Origin: Calonectria ilicicola
Lineage: Eukaryota; Ascomycota; Sordariomycetes; Hypocreales; Nectriaceae
Direction of reading: 5' to 3'
Assembly: GCA_020809705.1 (NCBI GenBank)
Contig: CP085831.1
Span: 3,844,001-3,908,000 of the forward strand
DNA length: 64,000 nucleotides
Shown here one piece after another: positions 1 through 13,379 of the stretch (position 1 is the first letter of the stretch; every line of letters begins with the position of its first letter). The notes beneath the pieces were generated by a model. That model was not told where the DNA came from. It made no database searches and saw only the letters and a list, made by a program, of their open reading frames with translations. Both the position numbers and the translations under genes were made by a program.

Positions 1-1643
1 AACTTTAGTTTTATATTAGATGCTTATTAAGCCTCCTTAGAAGACATAATTTAAATAAAAGCTATAATTAAGTTAGATAATCTAAGAAAATTATATAAAA
101 AAATAAAAATAGAACTTAAGTTTATCTATAATATAATAAAAAGATATTATAATCTAAAAAAGCTAAAAGGATCATCTTTCTTGGAGAAAGATATAGTCTA
201 CCTAATAATAAAAAATCTTATAATAAAAAATAAAATAAAAAAATCAACTTTATATAAATTAAACTATATCCAATTAAAAAAAAATATTAAAAAATAACTA
301 CAAACTTGATCTCCTAGATAATATTAAGGTTTACCTTATCTTCTATATCTTACTATTAGAACCTAGCAATAATATCTAGGTAAATATAGGATTTAAATAT
401 AAACCATAAATAGAAAACCTAGAAGATCAATAGGAAGTTAAGAAAATACTATAAAGAAGAAAGGAAGATAGAAAATTCAAAATTAAATAGAAAGACTATA
501 AAGAAACAACCTAGAAATCTACTAAATACCTTATATATTATTTAAAAATACTAAAAGTATTCCTTCAATAAATAAAAAAGAAAAATCAATATTAATAATA
601 TATAATACTAATATTACCTCTAAAAGAAGGCCTTCCTCTATTACAATCTCAGCCTCTACTGTCTCCACTGCCCTAGCACCTCGCTCTTCTAGATTATTCT
701 TTAATTTCTTTAGGCACTTTAACTTAGTAAATACTACTATTATCTAAGATTAGGTCTTTAAGATAATCTTTTAAAAAGCCTTTAAAGAAGCATATAATAA
801 GTTTAACTCACTCTATATTTCTAACTATTACTAATATAACTTTTTCTTTTCTTTAATAATATAAAGAACTACTATTATTAGTATATTAAATTAGCTAGAT
901 AAAGAATAATAAAAACACATATAAGCTACACTCTCTACACCTATATAATCATAACTTTTATAACTCTAGATATACTTAAAACAACAAGTTAAACCTTTAT
1001 CTACCACATAGGAAAGGCCAGCACTTATATAATGTATATAAGCTATAATAAGCATCCTAAAAAGATTAATATAATCAATAAAACCTTTAATTTTATAATT
1101 CTTGTAAATAAAAGATACTTTTATTACCTTACTTAATATAATATTAATATAATAAAATAATTATAAGTCTAAGTTTAAATAATATATATAAAAAAACTAC
1201 CATAACCCATTATACTAATCTTAAGGATAAGACCAATAAAGGAAAGACATTATATTATAACCTATATCATACCCAGGGCAATCTAAGATAGTAAAATGCC
1301 ACACTCTATAAGAAAACCAACTACCCTATAATTACATATAACCAATTAAATAAAGAGCAATAAGGGCAACTATTACAATAAGTATAAAAAATATCATACC
1401 TAGTACACTAAGCACACCACATACACTAAAATAGGATAGTAGTATATAGATAGATTAGATCCTACTATAAGGAATAGAACTAATTAGCTTTTAATATAAC
1501 TTGGTTACCTTAATTACAATTGACTATTACCTAATATAATATTTCTATTACTCTATTTACTATAATACACCTAACCATCCTACTAATAATAAACCCTTCG
1601 TTCTGATTGGTTTATTAAATTAGGAATTAACCAGATTGTTATA
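1..1643 (+). mobile_element. Ty3/gypsy element 0, 3' end (RIP-decayed)
   Basis: This is the 3' end of a Ty3/gypsy retrotransposon whose rest lies left of the window. Bases 1-600 match the end of the pol region of the two better-preserved copies (around 3900-4500 and 19450-20030), and the copy ends in an LTR at 1253-1643. Right after the LTR, at 1644, the sequence continues with the reverse transcriptase region of another copy at the point equivalent to 17150, so element 0 inserted into element A. The five bases after it (ttatc) equal the decayed form of ttacc at the same place in element B. Composition is extremely AT-rich and stops are everywhere; nothing can be coding. Confidence 0.75.
1253..1643 (+). 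repeat. 3' LTR of element 0
   Basis: About 391 bp, aligned by eye to the LTRs at 5169-5563, 11439-11833 and 20705-21099. The expected TG...CA ends have become TA...TA through RIP-type transitions. Confidence 0.75.
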
Positions 1644-4600
1644 TTATCTAAGTTTAATTAATAGGATTATAAAATTATTCTTAAAAATAGATCTAATACC
1701 TAATTTTACTTTATTTATAATTTTAATTAAATTAAGCTTAATACTTTAAAGAAATATATCTAAGATATACTTAAAAAAAATATATCTATATTTTAAACTC
1801 TAAAGCTAATTATTCTATTATATTTATATTTAAGAAAAATAGAAAGTTATATTTTATTATAAATTATTAATAATTTAATAATATTATTATTAAAGATTAT
1901 ACTTTATTATTATTAATTAATAAAATAAAGGATTACTTTTATAAAGTTAATATCTTTATTATATTAGATCTTAAAAGAGTATATAATCTTATTTATATTA
2001 AAGAAAGATATAAATAAAAAATTACTTTCTAAATAAAGTTTAGATTATTTGAATACCTAGTTATACCTTTCAGACTTATAAATACACTAATATTATTCTA
2101 ATAAATAATAACTAATATATTATAAAAATACTTAAATATCTTTATTATTTATTATTTAGATAATATTCTTATTTTCTTTAAAAATAAAGAAGAATATAAA
2201 GAATATATTTATAAAATCTTAAAAGCCCTCTAAGATACCAAACTTCTAATTAAATTAAAAAAAGTAAATTTTATATTTAAAAAGTAGAATTTCTAAGATA
2301 TATTATTAACTCTAATAAAATTTATATAGATTTAAAGAAAGTTACTATAGTAAAAGATTAGAAGGAATCTATTAATATAAAGAAAGTATAAGCTTTTTTA
2401 GATTTATTAATTATTATTAAAGATTTATTAAAGAATTTAATAAAATTACTTTAAGTATAATAGAATTAATTAAAAAAAGAATTATTTTTTAATAAGAAAA
2501 TAAAATATAATAATTATTTAAAGTTATAAAAAATATTATTTTAAAAGAACCTATTCTTACAATATTCAACCCTAATAAGCCTATAAAGCTAGAAACTGAT
2601 ATATTAGACTTTGCCTTAGGGGCCCAGATTGGATAATAAGATGAATAAGGAAACCTACATTTTATAGCATTCTATTTATATAAGCTATATAGCCTTAAGC
2701 TAAACTACTTTATTTATAATAAAGAATTCCTTATTATTATTAATACTTTTAAAGAATTTTAATAATATTTATTAAAAAGTAATTATAAAATTATAATATA
2801 TATTAATTATAAAAATATTACCTACTTTATAATTACTTAAAAACTTAATAAAAAGCAATTATAATATATAAAATATCTATTTAAATTTAACTACTAAATC
2901 ATTTATATTAAAGGGACTAAGAATAGCTACACTAATACAATTAGCTACTAACCCAACTATAATACAAAAAAACCAAAAACACAGAAAAAACTATTAATCT
3001 ACAATACCAACAGAGAACTAGAACAAGCCCTAATTAATAAAATAATAATAAAAATAAAGAAAATAATTGTTATTATAAGAGTAGGAGGATTATTATATAC
3101 AACCAGAACCACTATTATAGAAATACTAATATAATAAGTAGAATAAAGCAATCTATTACTAAGGAAAATTAAAGAATATAATCTAATACTTCTAAAAGAA
3201 GAAAAAATAGACTATCTACAAATGCTAGAGGAATATTAAATAGAGTTAATAAAGGATATTTATAAATATCCCTTATATAGCTATAAAGGTATTAATAAAA
3301 TCCTTAAATAAATTAATAGATATCTTCCTTTAATAAGATAAAAAGAAAGTTAAATAAGTATATAAGGAATATAGCCTATATTAATACTTTAAAAAACCAA
3401 GATATAAATTATATAGATTATTATAATTATTCTTTATTATATAATAACTATAAGATTTAATTATAATGGACTTTATTATTAACCTCCTCTTATTAGTAGA
3501 CCTTACTATAAAAGTATATTATAATAATATTTTTATTATTATTAATTATTTTATAAAAGTAATATATTATCTCTTTTATAATAAAATAATAAAAAAAGAA
3601 CAATTTACTTATCTTTTTTTTAATATATAGTCATTATATATAGATTATTAACTAAAATCATTTCAGATAGAGGATAACCATTTACATCTAAATTTTAGCA
3701 AAGCCTGATATCCCTTATAAGGCTAAACCATAAGCTAAGCATAGCTTTCCACCCCTAAATAGACAGATAAACCAAATACCAAAACCAGGAAATTAAGTAA
3801 TATTTATAATACTATATTAATTATAAATAAATTAATTAAGTAAAAAAATTATCTATTATATAATTAGCATATAATATATTCTATAATTATAATATTAAAA
3901 TAATACTAGTAAAAGCTAATTTTGGCTTTATATTAGATACTTACTAAGCCCTTTTAGAAGGTATAATTTAAGTAAAAGTAATAATTAAATTAGATAATCT
4001 AAGAAAATTATATAAAGAAATAAAAATTGAACTTAAATTTATTTATAATATTATAAAAAGATATTATAATCTTAAAAGGCTAAAAAGACTAACCTTTTTA
4101 AAAAGAGATATAGTCTACCTAATAACAAAAAATCTTATAATAAAAAAACAAAATAAAAAAATTAACTTTATATAGATTAGATTATATCCAATTAAAAGAA
4201 AAATATTAAAAAATAATTATAAGCTTAATCTCCTAGATAATATTAAGATCTACCCTATCTTCTATATCTTACTATTAAAACTAGGTAATAGTATTTAAGT
4301 AAATATAGAACCTAAATATAAACTATAAATAAAAAACCTAGAAAATTAATAAAAAGTTAAGAAGATATTATAAAGAAAAAAGAAAGATAGGAAATTTAAA
4401 ATTAAATAAAAAGGCTATAAAGAAACAACTTAGAAACCAGTAAAATACCTTATATATTACTCAAAGATATTAAAAGCATTTCTAAAAATATAATACTAAA
4501 TAAACTATTAAGATTAATAGCATTCCAATTAATAATATCTATAGCCCCTAAAGATTATATCTAAATAATAACCTCTAACTCTACCTAATCTATATTCTTT

Positions 4601-5563
4601 AATTTATTTAAAGAAAAAAGACCTTAATATATTATTTTTATACCTTTTATTTTAAATTAATATTTTTAATAATAAAAGTAGAATAAATAATTTAAAGATT
4701 TTTAAACTTTAGCCTAAGCTATAAGTATCTTTACTTAGATATAAAGAAATTCCTCCTTAGCTACTTTCTTCTCTATATTTAAATAATTAGACTCTTGATT
4801 TATTTAGGTTATTATAGATATTAGTACCTATATATACTTATTATTTATAAAAAACCATATATATATAGTTAAAGATACCTTTAAAACATTATATATTCTA
4901 CTATAATAGGTATATTTATTATAATAGTTACTAGAATCTAGCAATATCTTATACTATAAACCTTTAAAAGAATAAAAAGAATATAATATAACTTTAAAAC
5001 CTATTAAATTAATAAATTAGGCTTAAGTGCTAGTATAAAGGCATAACTTAGAAGTACCTAGACCCTAAGATATAATTAGAAAATATTTTAAAAGATAAGA
5101 ATAGGGAACTTACATATAAGATCAATCTAATAGGCCTTAAGGACAAGACTAATAAAGGGAGAATATTATATTATAATCTATAATACATCTAGACAATTAA
5201 ATAAGGTAGAAATAATACTTACCTACCTTATAGCCCTATACTAACTAATAAAAAAGTACTTATAAACAATCATTTATAATATTAATAATCACCCTATAAT
5301 TACTACCTTAATTACTAATATATTAAATAAAACTAATACAATAAGCACCTACTAAATAATAGTATATAGATAGATTAGAATCTACTTTTATAGCTAATAT
5401 TAACTAGCTTTTAATATAACTTAATTACTTTAATTACAATTGATTATTACCTAATATAATACTTCTATTGCTTTATTTACTATAACATGCTTAATCATCC
5501 TGCCAACAATAAATCCTTCGTTCTGATTGGTTTATTAAGTTAGGAATTAACCAGACCGTTACA
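1644..5563 (+). mobile_element. Ty3/gypsy element A, pol to 3' LTR (RIP-decayed)
   Basis: This is the downstream part of a chromovirus-like Ty3/gypsy element on the + strand. Despite many stops, the order of pol domains is readable: reverse transcriptase about 1650-2330, RNase H about 2550-2900, integrase about 3230-3850, a chromodomain-like tail about 4300-4480, and a 395-bp LTR at 5169-5563. It runs parallel to element B from 17150 to 21099. Its 5' part is beyond the window, displaced by the insertion of element 0. The bases after its LTR (tacta) equal the sequence spanning the uninterrupted site near 11358, so A was inserted in the left LTR of element C. Confidence 0.85.
5169..5563 (+). 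repeat. 3' LTR of element A
   Basis: 395 bp, the same length as both LTRs of element B. The 3' end keeps the unmutated gttaca terminus; the 5' end TG has decayed to TA. Confidence 0.85.
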
Positions 5564-5666
5564 TACTATATAATATTATTATAGGTATCCTTATCTTATA
5601 GCATCTTGCGCTAGTATACATTTAGTATATATGCTTGATTGATCCTCTTAGTCCTATATCTTTATA
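5564..5666 (-). repeat. Left LTR fragment of element C
   Basis: This stretch matches 11358-11438 plus 21105-21125, that is the right LTR of element C with element B removed. The match stops at 5666 and 21125 (ctttata against ctttaca), which marks the LTR edge. Its left part lies on the other side of element A, outside the window. Confidence 0.75.
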
Positions 5667-8600
5667 ATTATTTCCTTCTTTTAAAGGCTTATTTTTAAAC
5701 TTTAAGAGGATTTAATAAAAGTAATATTACCCTTATACCTTATTATTCTATTTCTTATATATTTTTTTAATTTACTTATAGTATTTATATATTAAAGTTA
5801 TTATATTCTTAAAATAAGCTTTAAGTTCTTATATATTATATTCTATAAACTACCTAATCTACTTAATTTAATATAATATTTTATTATTATTACCTTTATA
5901 TATAATAATCTTCTTAATCTTCTACTTATTCTTTTCTTTAGCTAGCTTTAGTAAATAGGTAGTAGTACTACCTTTAATACTTTCCTAAGGTTTAAGTAAG
6001 AAGATTAAGAAAATATTGTGTATCTATTGGTATTACTTAGGTAGGTGTACCTTATAGGCCTATTATTCTATTTTCTTAATAATAGTAATCTTAATAAACT
6101 TAGGTGTAAGCTTCTTATACTTGAATTTAAAGTTCCTTATAAATAAACTAATAATCTATTCTTTTTTATATTTTATAGTAATATACCTTTTATTATAGTA
6201 CTTGGCTTATGTTTTTATAGCTTTCTGCTAATACCATTAAGCTTAAGTGTATATATAGCTTAAGGCTTTAATATACTCTTATATATCTTATATATAAGTC
6301 TTTAGGTGCTCTAGAGTATACTTAACTATTCTAGGATGGTAGCTGTATAATGCTTGTATTGGTGATATTTTAATAGTATTATATTAGCTATTATTATAGG
6401 TAAACTTACTTTTAGGGAGTTATTGTCACAGGCTGAAGCCTGGCAGAGGATTACGGCTATGCCGTATCCACCTAGATTAAGCTTCATGACTATATTGGTA
6501 GCGAGGGCACACTAAGGCATATATAATTAGAAGAATATGTTCTTCTGATTGTCTTCTTTTTTTTCCTTCTTAGCTTTAGATAGACTAATATAGAGCACCT
6601 TTTAGGTTGAATAAACCCAGGACCAGCCCTTTATAGTTATATTGTCTATTTTTTTAAGGTTTCTTCTATAAATAATCTTAAGTATCTTTTTAAGGTTTAG
6701 TATATTTGCTTAGTTTGCTTATTAGTCTAGGGATAGTAGATAATAGATAATTATTTAATTATTACTTATTTTTTTATTAATTCTTCCTAGAATTAGCTTA
6801 TAAATAGTTTATCTTGATCATTTATAATGCCCTCTGGTATTCTATATTAATATTCTATATACTTATATAATATTTATATTATTTAAGTAATAATAAGTAT
6901 TTTCTTTATAAATATAAATATAGTAAATTTTATTATATAATAGATAATTATAAGAATAATATTATATTCTCCTCTATTACTATAGGTACTTTAAGATAAT
7001 CTTATAATAAAATCTATACTAATTTCTTAAAAAGAATATGCTAGTAATGGTAGAGACTATAGCTTCCTATATGGTCTATAATATAAGGTTCATACACCCT
7101 AATATACCTAATATCTTAAAATATAATTATATATATCCTCTATAATTCCTTTTTAATAGAATTTTCTTTTAATAAGTTCAATTATCTTAATAACTCCTAT
7201 ATACTTTACCCTTAAATTATTATAATATCTACAAAATATCTCAATCCTTAGTATATATTACACTAGAATAATTAGCCTTCTTTTATAAAAGACTATACCA
7301 TTTCTATCTAAGTAATACACCTTTATATCTCTAATATCCTATTTAATCTTCTATACCTATTATTAATAGAAAGGATCTTTAGCTTATAATCCTTAGATTA
7401 GTTCTTCTAACTATATAGATAGTTAAGTAAGAAATACTATTTTACCCTTTATAAGCTTTCTTATAATAGGATATAGAATGAATTATTCTAGATCAACTAC
7501 CCTAGTTTTTAATAGGTCCTTATAGTTAGAGTATATAACCTCTTCCTATTAAATGCTCTTCTTTATAATAATATTACTAACCTTTTACCTTTATATAACT
7601 AGAGAGACTATAGCTATATTCCACTAATCTAATGGTCTAATAGCCTACTCCTAACCTAAGGGTAGGGAACCCTTACTTGCTGCCTAATATATAAGTATAC
7701 TACCCCTAAGACTAATACAAATAGCTTATATATAAGCGCTAGTAGTCTTAGTTTTGCCCTTTATATTAGCAATTATATATTATATATTTAATAGTAATTT
7801 CTTTATTAATTAAAGCTTTTTTATAAATATAAAAAGTATATCTTTATATATAATTTTCTTTTTTATATAATCTAATTATTTTAATAAACTATTTACTAGA
7901 TTAAACTTCCCTAGCCTATATTTAAGATTAAAATTAAATAGGAATAACCTATAAACCTATCTTATAAATCTTTCTTTAAAATCCTTTATTAAAGCCTTAA
8001 TAATACCTTTAAAAATAAAGTAATTTATTAATACTATAAATTTCTCTAATAGCCCTAATAAATAATAACTCTAGTACTTTAAGCTCTTAATAATTACAAG
8101 TAGCTCTTACTATCTAGTTCCCTAATATTATTTAATATTAAAGAGCTTTCTTAACTAGTAGATTATTAGATATTATTAATCTTCTATAAGTTATAATAAG
8201 ATCTTTAAGATAGCCTTGGTAGATGTATCTATCTTAATATAGGCTTTTAGGATTAGATCCTAATGCTATAAGATGGTTATTGAATAGAAGGCTATTTTTA
8301 GTTCCTAGAATATATCTTCTTCAATCTTAGTTTAAGTAAAATCTCTAGTTTTATAATTATTTTTACTTTTTTTAAGTAGTTTTATTAAAGGTTCTATTAT
8401 TTTAAAATATTTAAAAATAAACTTTTAATAGAAGTTATAAAAGTTAAAGAATATTTATATATTTATATATAAGATTGGTTTTTTTTATTTAATAATAGAT
8501 TAGATTTATATAGAATCTATTTTAATATTTTTTTAAGTAATTATATACTTTAAGAATTCTATCTCTTATTAATAAAAAATATATTTAAAGAGTTTAATAT

Positions 8601-11357
8601 ATAATTAAAAATTATATAATTACTTAAAGATTTTCTTAATATTCTTAATATATTATTCTCTTATTTTAAAATAAATAATAATATTATCTAGATATATAAT
8701 ATAATAGGTATTTAAAAGTCTTATAAATATATAGTAAATATATATTTAAAAGGTAGTTAGAGTATTAATTAATTTAAATAATATAATTGTATACTTAAAG
8801 TAGCTATATTAAATTCTAAAAGTAGTCTTCTATCTATTACTTTCTTTAATTTTAATATAATAATATATATTATAAATATTAATCTTAATAATCTATTTTA
8901 CTTTTATTAATTTATTTAAAAGATTATTAATAAGTAAAAGTAGATATTAATTCTTAATAGTAATTATATTAAAACCTTCATAATTTATATATAAATATAT
9001 AATATTATCTTTCTTTAATATAAATAATATTAATATACTAATAATATTAATTAATAATTATATTCTATTATTAATAATATTATTTACTATATATACTTAT
9101 AATATATAATATTATTTAATATTTAATAAATATAATAAATTATATAGAAGCTCCTTGCCTTCTATAGTGTCAATAGAATGCTCTATATCTTTAAAAAATA
9201 ATAACTTTATTACCTTTACTTTATCAAATATATATTATTTTAGTTATAATTTTAAAGGTAGTATATTAATATTATTATTAATAGTTTTATTTTTAAGGCC
9301 TTAATTAGCTTTTTCTTTAATAATTATATATTAGTAATATAAAGTATATAAGCTTTTTTATTATTCTTTATTAATTCTTTTATAATATTTTTAAATTTTA
9401 TAAGAGAAATAGGTTTATATACTTAATAATAATTATATATATTAATTATAATACCTTCTCTACTTATAGAACTATTTAAAAGAAGTAGATTACTAATATC
9501 TTTCAGATATTATACCTTAATAAATACTCTTTAGATCTTCCAAAGCATTCCCTAATAATCAATTAAGAATAAAATTAACTAATATATCTTATATAAAGCC
9601 AATATGATTCCATTATAGCTTTCTAATATAAACATAGCTATATCTAGGGCTAGTTTTAAACTTAGTCTTTGCACTAGTTATTGGCTAATAAGGTTTACTT
9701 ATACATAGATATCTATATCTACCTAGACTTCTTCTTCCTTATAAGCATTAAGCACTAATACTCTTCCTTAGACAATCTATCCTAAAGATAGAAGTTTCTT
9801 ATATATAGTAGCTTTATATATTAAGCTTATACCTACTTATTTTCCAATAAATCCATTTTAGTAAAATTATTACTAATAATTTAAACTTTAATACCTTTAA
9901 AAATATACTATCTTTCTATTATAATAAATAATAAAAAGAAATATAATTTTTTTTATTATAAATATAATAAATTAAAAATTAAATATAATTAGGATTAATA
10001 ACCTTCTCTATATTACTAAAAGTAATAAAAGAAATAAATTTAATATTATCTTTTAAAAAGATTAATCTAGATATACCTCCTTAACTTCTATCTCTACCTT
10101 AACCTCTACCTTAGCCTCTATAATTACTAGAATATTACTTTTAAAAGCCTTTTTATTAATTGAGGAATAGTCTTTTAATATTACTACCCTCTTATACTTC
10201 TTAATTATCTTAATAAAAATAAATTTAAAGCTACTTAACTTTATTAGCTACCTTATAAAGCTTCTTAAACTTTACTTTCTATTTTAATATTTCTACTTTT
10301 AGCTTAAATTATAATTTAAAATAATACTAATAAGCTAAGATAGTATTATTCTTTAAGCCTTTAGTACCTAATATAGTATATAAGGCTATCTATATAGTAA
10401 AGTATTATTATAGTATATAGTCCTTTTTCTATTTTAAAGATAGTAACTTATTATAAAACTAGCACTTATATAGATCTAGATCAATATATATCTTATATAT
10501 AAAAGCAAAAAAATCTTCTTATAAAAAGTCTTAGCTAATAAGCCCTCTAATATAATTATATTATTATATTTATAAAGGGTATAAGAACTTGATTATAGCC
10601 CACTTTATACACTATACAATAGAATTACCTGGCTATAAGCTATTGTTAGCTTTAATAATATAGATTTAATTATTAACTTAGATATTTAATATATTTTTAT
10701 TAAGCCTTTTATAATTATATAATAGAGGTTTCTTATAATCCTTCCTTAGATCTATATTAAGCTATATAGTTAACTAGTATAATATATTTATTTAGAATTA
10801 CTATTACTAAGCCTAAAGTTACTATTATTATATTTAGAATTATTTCTATTACTAAACTATTATAATTATAAAATCTTTTATAAATATTATAAATTCTTTT
10901 ATATTATATAAAGTTTATATTATAAATAATAATAATATCTACTCTCTAATATTCTTTAAATCTTAAAATTCTTACTTCTTTAACTTTATAATTAAAATAC
11001 TTTTAAAAATTAAAATAAAAAATATATCTAAATTCTTTAAAACTTTACCTTTTTAAATAAGCTCTTCTTAAAATTCCTATTTATACTTTTAATTATATAT
11101 AATTTATATTTATAACTTTTACTTATTATAATAAATCCTTATTAATTTAAAAAATAATAATATAATATTAACCCTTCCTAAGCTTCTAATAACTCTACTT
11201 ATTATATAATATATTAATCTTTTAAAAAAAAAAAATTAAAAAATTATAATAAACTAAATTTATAACTAAGGTAAAGTACAAATAGAACTATAATAGATCT
11301 CTATTCTTATTACTAAAACTTCAACTTAACAAACTATAAAACCATTTACCTATACTT
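5667..11357 (-). mobile_element. Ty3/gypsy element C, internal region, reverse orientation
   Basis: Read on the minus strand, this AT-rich region shows decayed pol motifs: a reverse transcriptase YLDNI block near 8640-8800 with the preceding FGLTNA-like block near 8760, and an integrase block with the SDRG...HPQT-like pattern near 6660-6860. The order (reverse transcriptase right, integrase left) proves a minus-strand gypsy arrangement. It is interrupted at 6424-6635 by a solo LTR of another family. No usable open frame remains. The exact start of the right LTR could not be fixed. Confidence 0.75.
6424..6635. mobile_element. Solo LTR of family X, copy 1
   Basis: A 212-bp unit beginning TGTCACAGGCTGAAG and ending in the decayed cccttTATA. 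It is flanked by the perfect 5-bp duplication gttat (6419-6423 and 6636-6640). The same unit of the same length occurs at 22028-22239 with a different duplication. Differences between the copies are nearly all transitions, as expected from RIP. It lies inside element C, so it is younger than C. Confidence 0.88.
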
Positions 11358-11438
11358 ACTACATAATACTATTATAGATGTCCTTACTCTATAATATCTT
11401 GCGCTAGTATATATTCAGTATGCGTGCTTGATTGGTCC
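11358..11438 (-). repeat. Right LTR of element C, part left of element B
   Basis: Matches 5564-5640. The LTR resumes after element B at 21105 and ends at 21125. The unbroken form of the junction is visible in the left LTR near 5640-5660, which acts as an empty-site control for the insertion of B. Confidence 0.75.
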
Positions 11439-11833
11439 TGTTATGACCCATAACACGCCTAGGCGGTCAAACAAGGCAGAAACGATGCTCACCTACCCTA
11501 TAGCCCCACACCAACCAATAAGAAAGCGCTCACAAGCGATCACTTGTAGCGTTGGTGATCATCCTGTGATTACTACCTTGATTACTAATATATTAGATAG
11601 AATTAATATAGTGAGTGTTTACTAGGTAATAGTATATAGATAGGTTAAAATCCGCCCTTATAGCTAATATTAATTAGCTTTTAATATAACTTAGTTATCT
11701 TAATTATAATTAATTATTATTTAATATAATACTTTTATTATTTTATTTATTATAATATACTTAATTATTTTATTAATAATAAATCCTTTATTCTAATTAA
11801 TTTATTAAATTAAGAATTAATTAGATTATTATA
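11439..11833 (+). repeat. 5' LTR of element B
   Basis: Begins TGTTATGACCCATAACACG and is GC-normal to about 11640, then strongly RIP-decayed to its end at 11833. This half-preserved LTR shows what the intact LTR looked like. Confidence 0.9.
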
Positions 11834-13326
11834 TATTAAAAGCTCTTATTTAATTAATTACTTATATTAATAATTAAGTAATAATAATATCTAAAAAGAA
11901 CCTTACTATAATCACTCCTTTTAATAATATTAAATTAATTATAGAATTATAATAAGTTAAGAAAAAACTTATAAATATATAAGCTTAATTTAAAATAAAA
12001 GAAGTTAGAATTACTATAATTAAAGAAAGTAAGGGTAAAGATATTAGTAAAATTCTAAGACCTCTAGTCCTAGAACCCTTCCTAGAAAAAGCTATTAATA
12101 TAATCCCCTTCCTTACCCAAATAAAAAAATACTTTTACTTCTTTCTAACCTAACTAGTAACTCTTGAAGCCTAAGTATTATATATTAAAACCTTTTTTTA
12201 AGGAAATATAAAAGTATAATTTAAATTTATTATAAAAGATTATTTGGAAAATGAGGATAATATTAAGTAAATTAAAGAAATTTAAGAAATCTTTAGAGAT
12301 TAGGAAAATTTTAAGATTATTATTAAAAATAACTTTAGTATAATTAATATAAAATAATAAGTTATAAATTAATTATATAAGTTTAAATAAATAAAATTCT
12401 ATAGTTAATATTTAATTAAGTTTAAAAGAATTATAATATAAATAGCCTAAGATAATAATATATTAATAGAACTTTATTATAAAAGCTTAAAAAGTAAAAT
12501 TAAGGATAAAATCTATAAGAAAGACTAGCTAGAAAAACTCTTAAAGTATATTAAAAGTGCTATTAAAATTAATAAAAAATAATTTAATTAATATAAAAAA
12601 TATATTTAAAATAATAAAAACCTATATATTTTAAATAAAGAAAAAACCTAAAATAAGTAATAAAGTATTATATATAGAACTTATTTAGGACTAATAGAAC
12701 TTAACACTATCTAAAAGTATAATAAAAGTAAGATTACCTACTTCAATTATAAAAAAAAGAATATAAATCTTTTAAATATTACTTCCTAAAAATAAAAAAT
12801 CAATTTAAATTTATATTAAAAGGATAAAAATAACTTAATACTATAAAAACTTAATAGACCTTGGTACTAGAAGGAAAAAAGGATATCATAAGAAAAGTTA
12901 TTCTTACTATCATTAAGAAACATAAACCAACTACTATAGTTAAATAATATATAAAAAACTATAAGTTATATAAAATAAAACTCATTCTATAATAAGAAAT
13001 TAATAAAGCTATTCAAAAAGTATAATCAACCTAATAAAAAAGCTAATCCTATCTTTCCTACAAATGGTTAGAATGAGCTAAGAAGATAAAAATCCTTATA
13101 TCTATTCTAGATATATATACCAACAAAACACTAATATAATAGGATACCTACACTTATAATAAAAACAGAAACAAGAAATAAACAACTAATATTAAAAGAA
13201 TAGCCCAATAAGTCAAGAAACCTTTATAAAACAGAAACAAAGTCTTCCTACTTACACAAAGTGAATGGCAACTAGGAAACCACAACCCCCAACCTATCCA
13301 ATATAAGAAAGATAACCTTAAACTAA

Positions 13327-13379
13327 GGCTGTGCGTATCAAGCCCTCAACTCTGTGTATCAAGCAGCCAAATTGTGGCT
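13327..13379 (+). repeat. Left terminal inverted repeat of the MULE
   Basis: Starts ggctgtgcgtatcaagccct. It is the reverse complement of 15997-16049 with one transition difference near the tip. Confidence 0.9.

Noticed and set aside
11428..11625. A 65-codon protein gene
   Set aside because: It lies within the GC-normal part of the 5' LTR of a retrotransposon and has no protein-like features.
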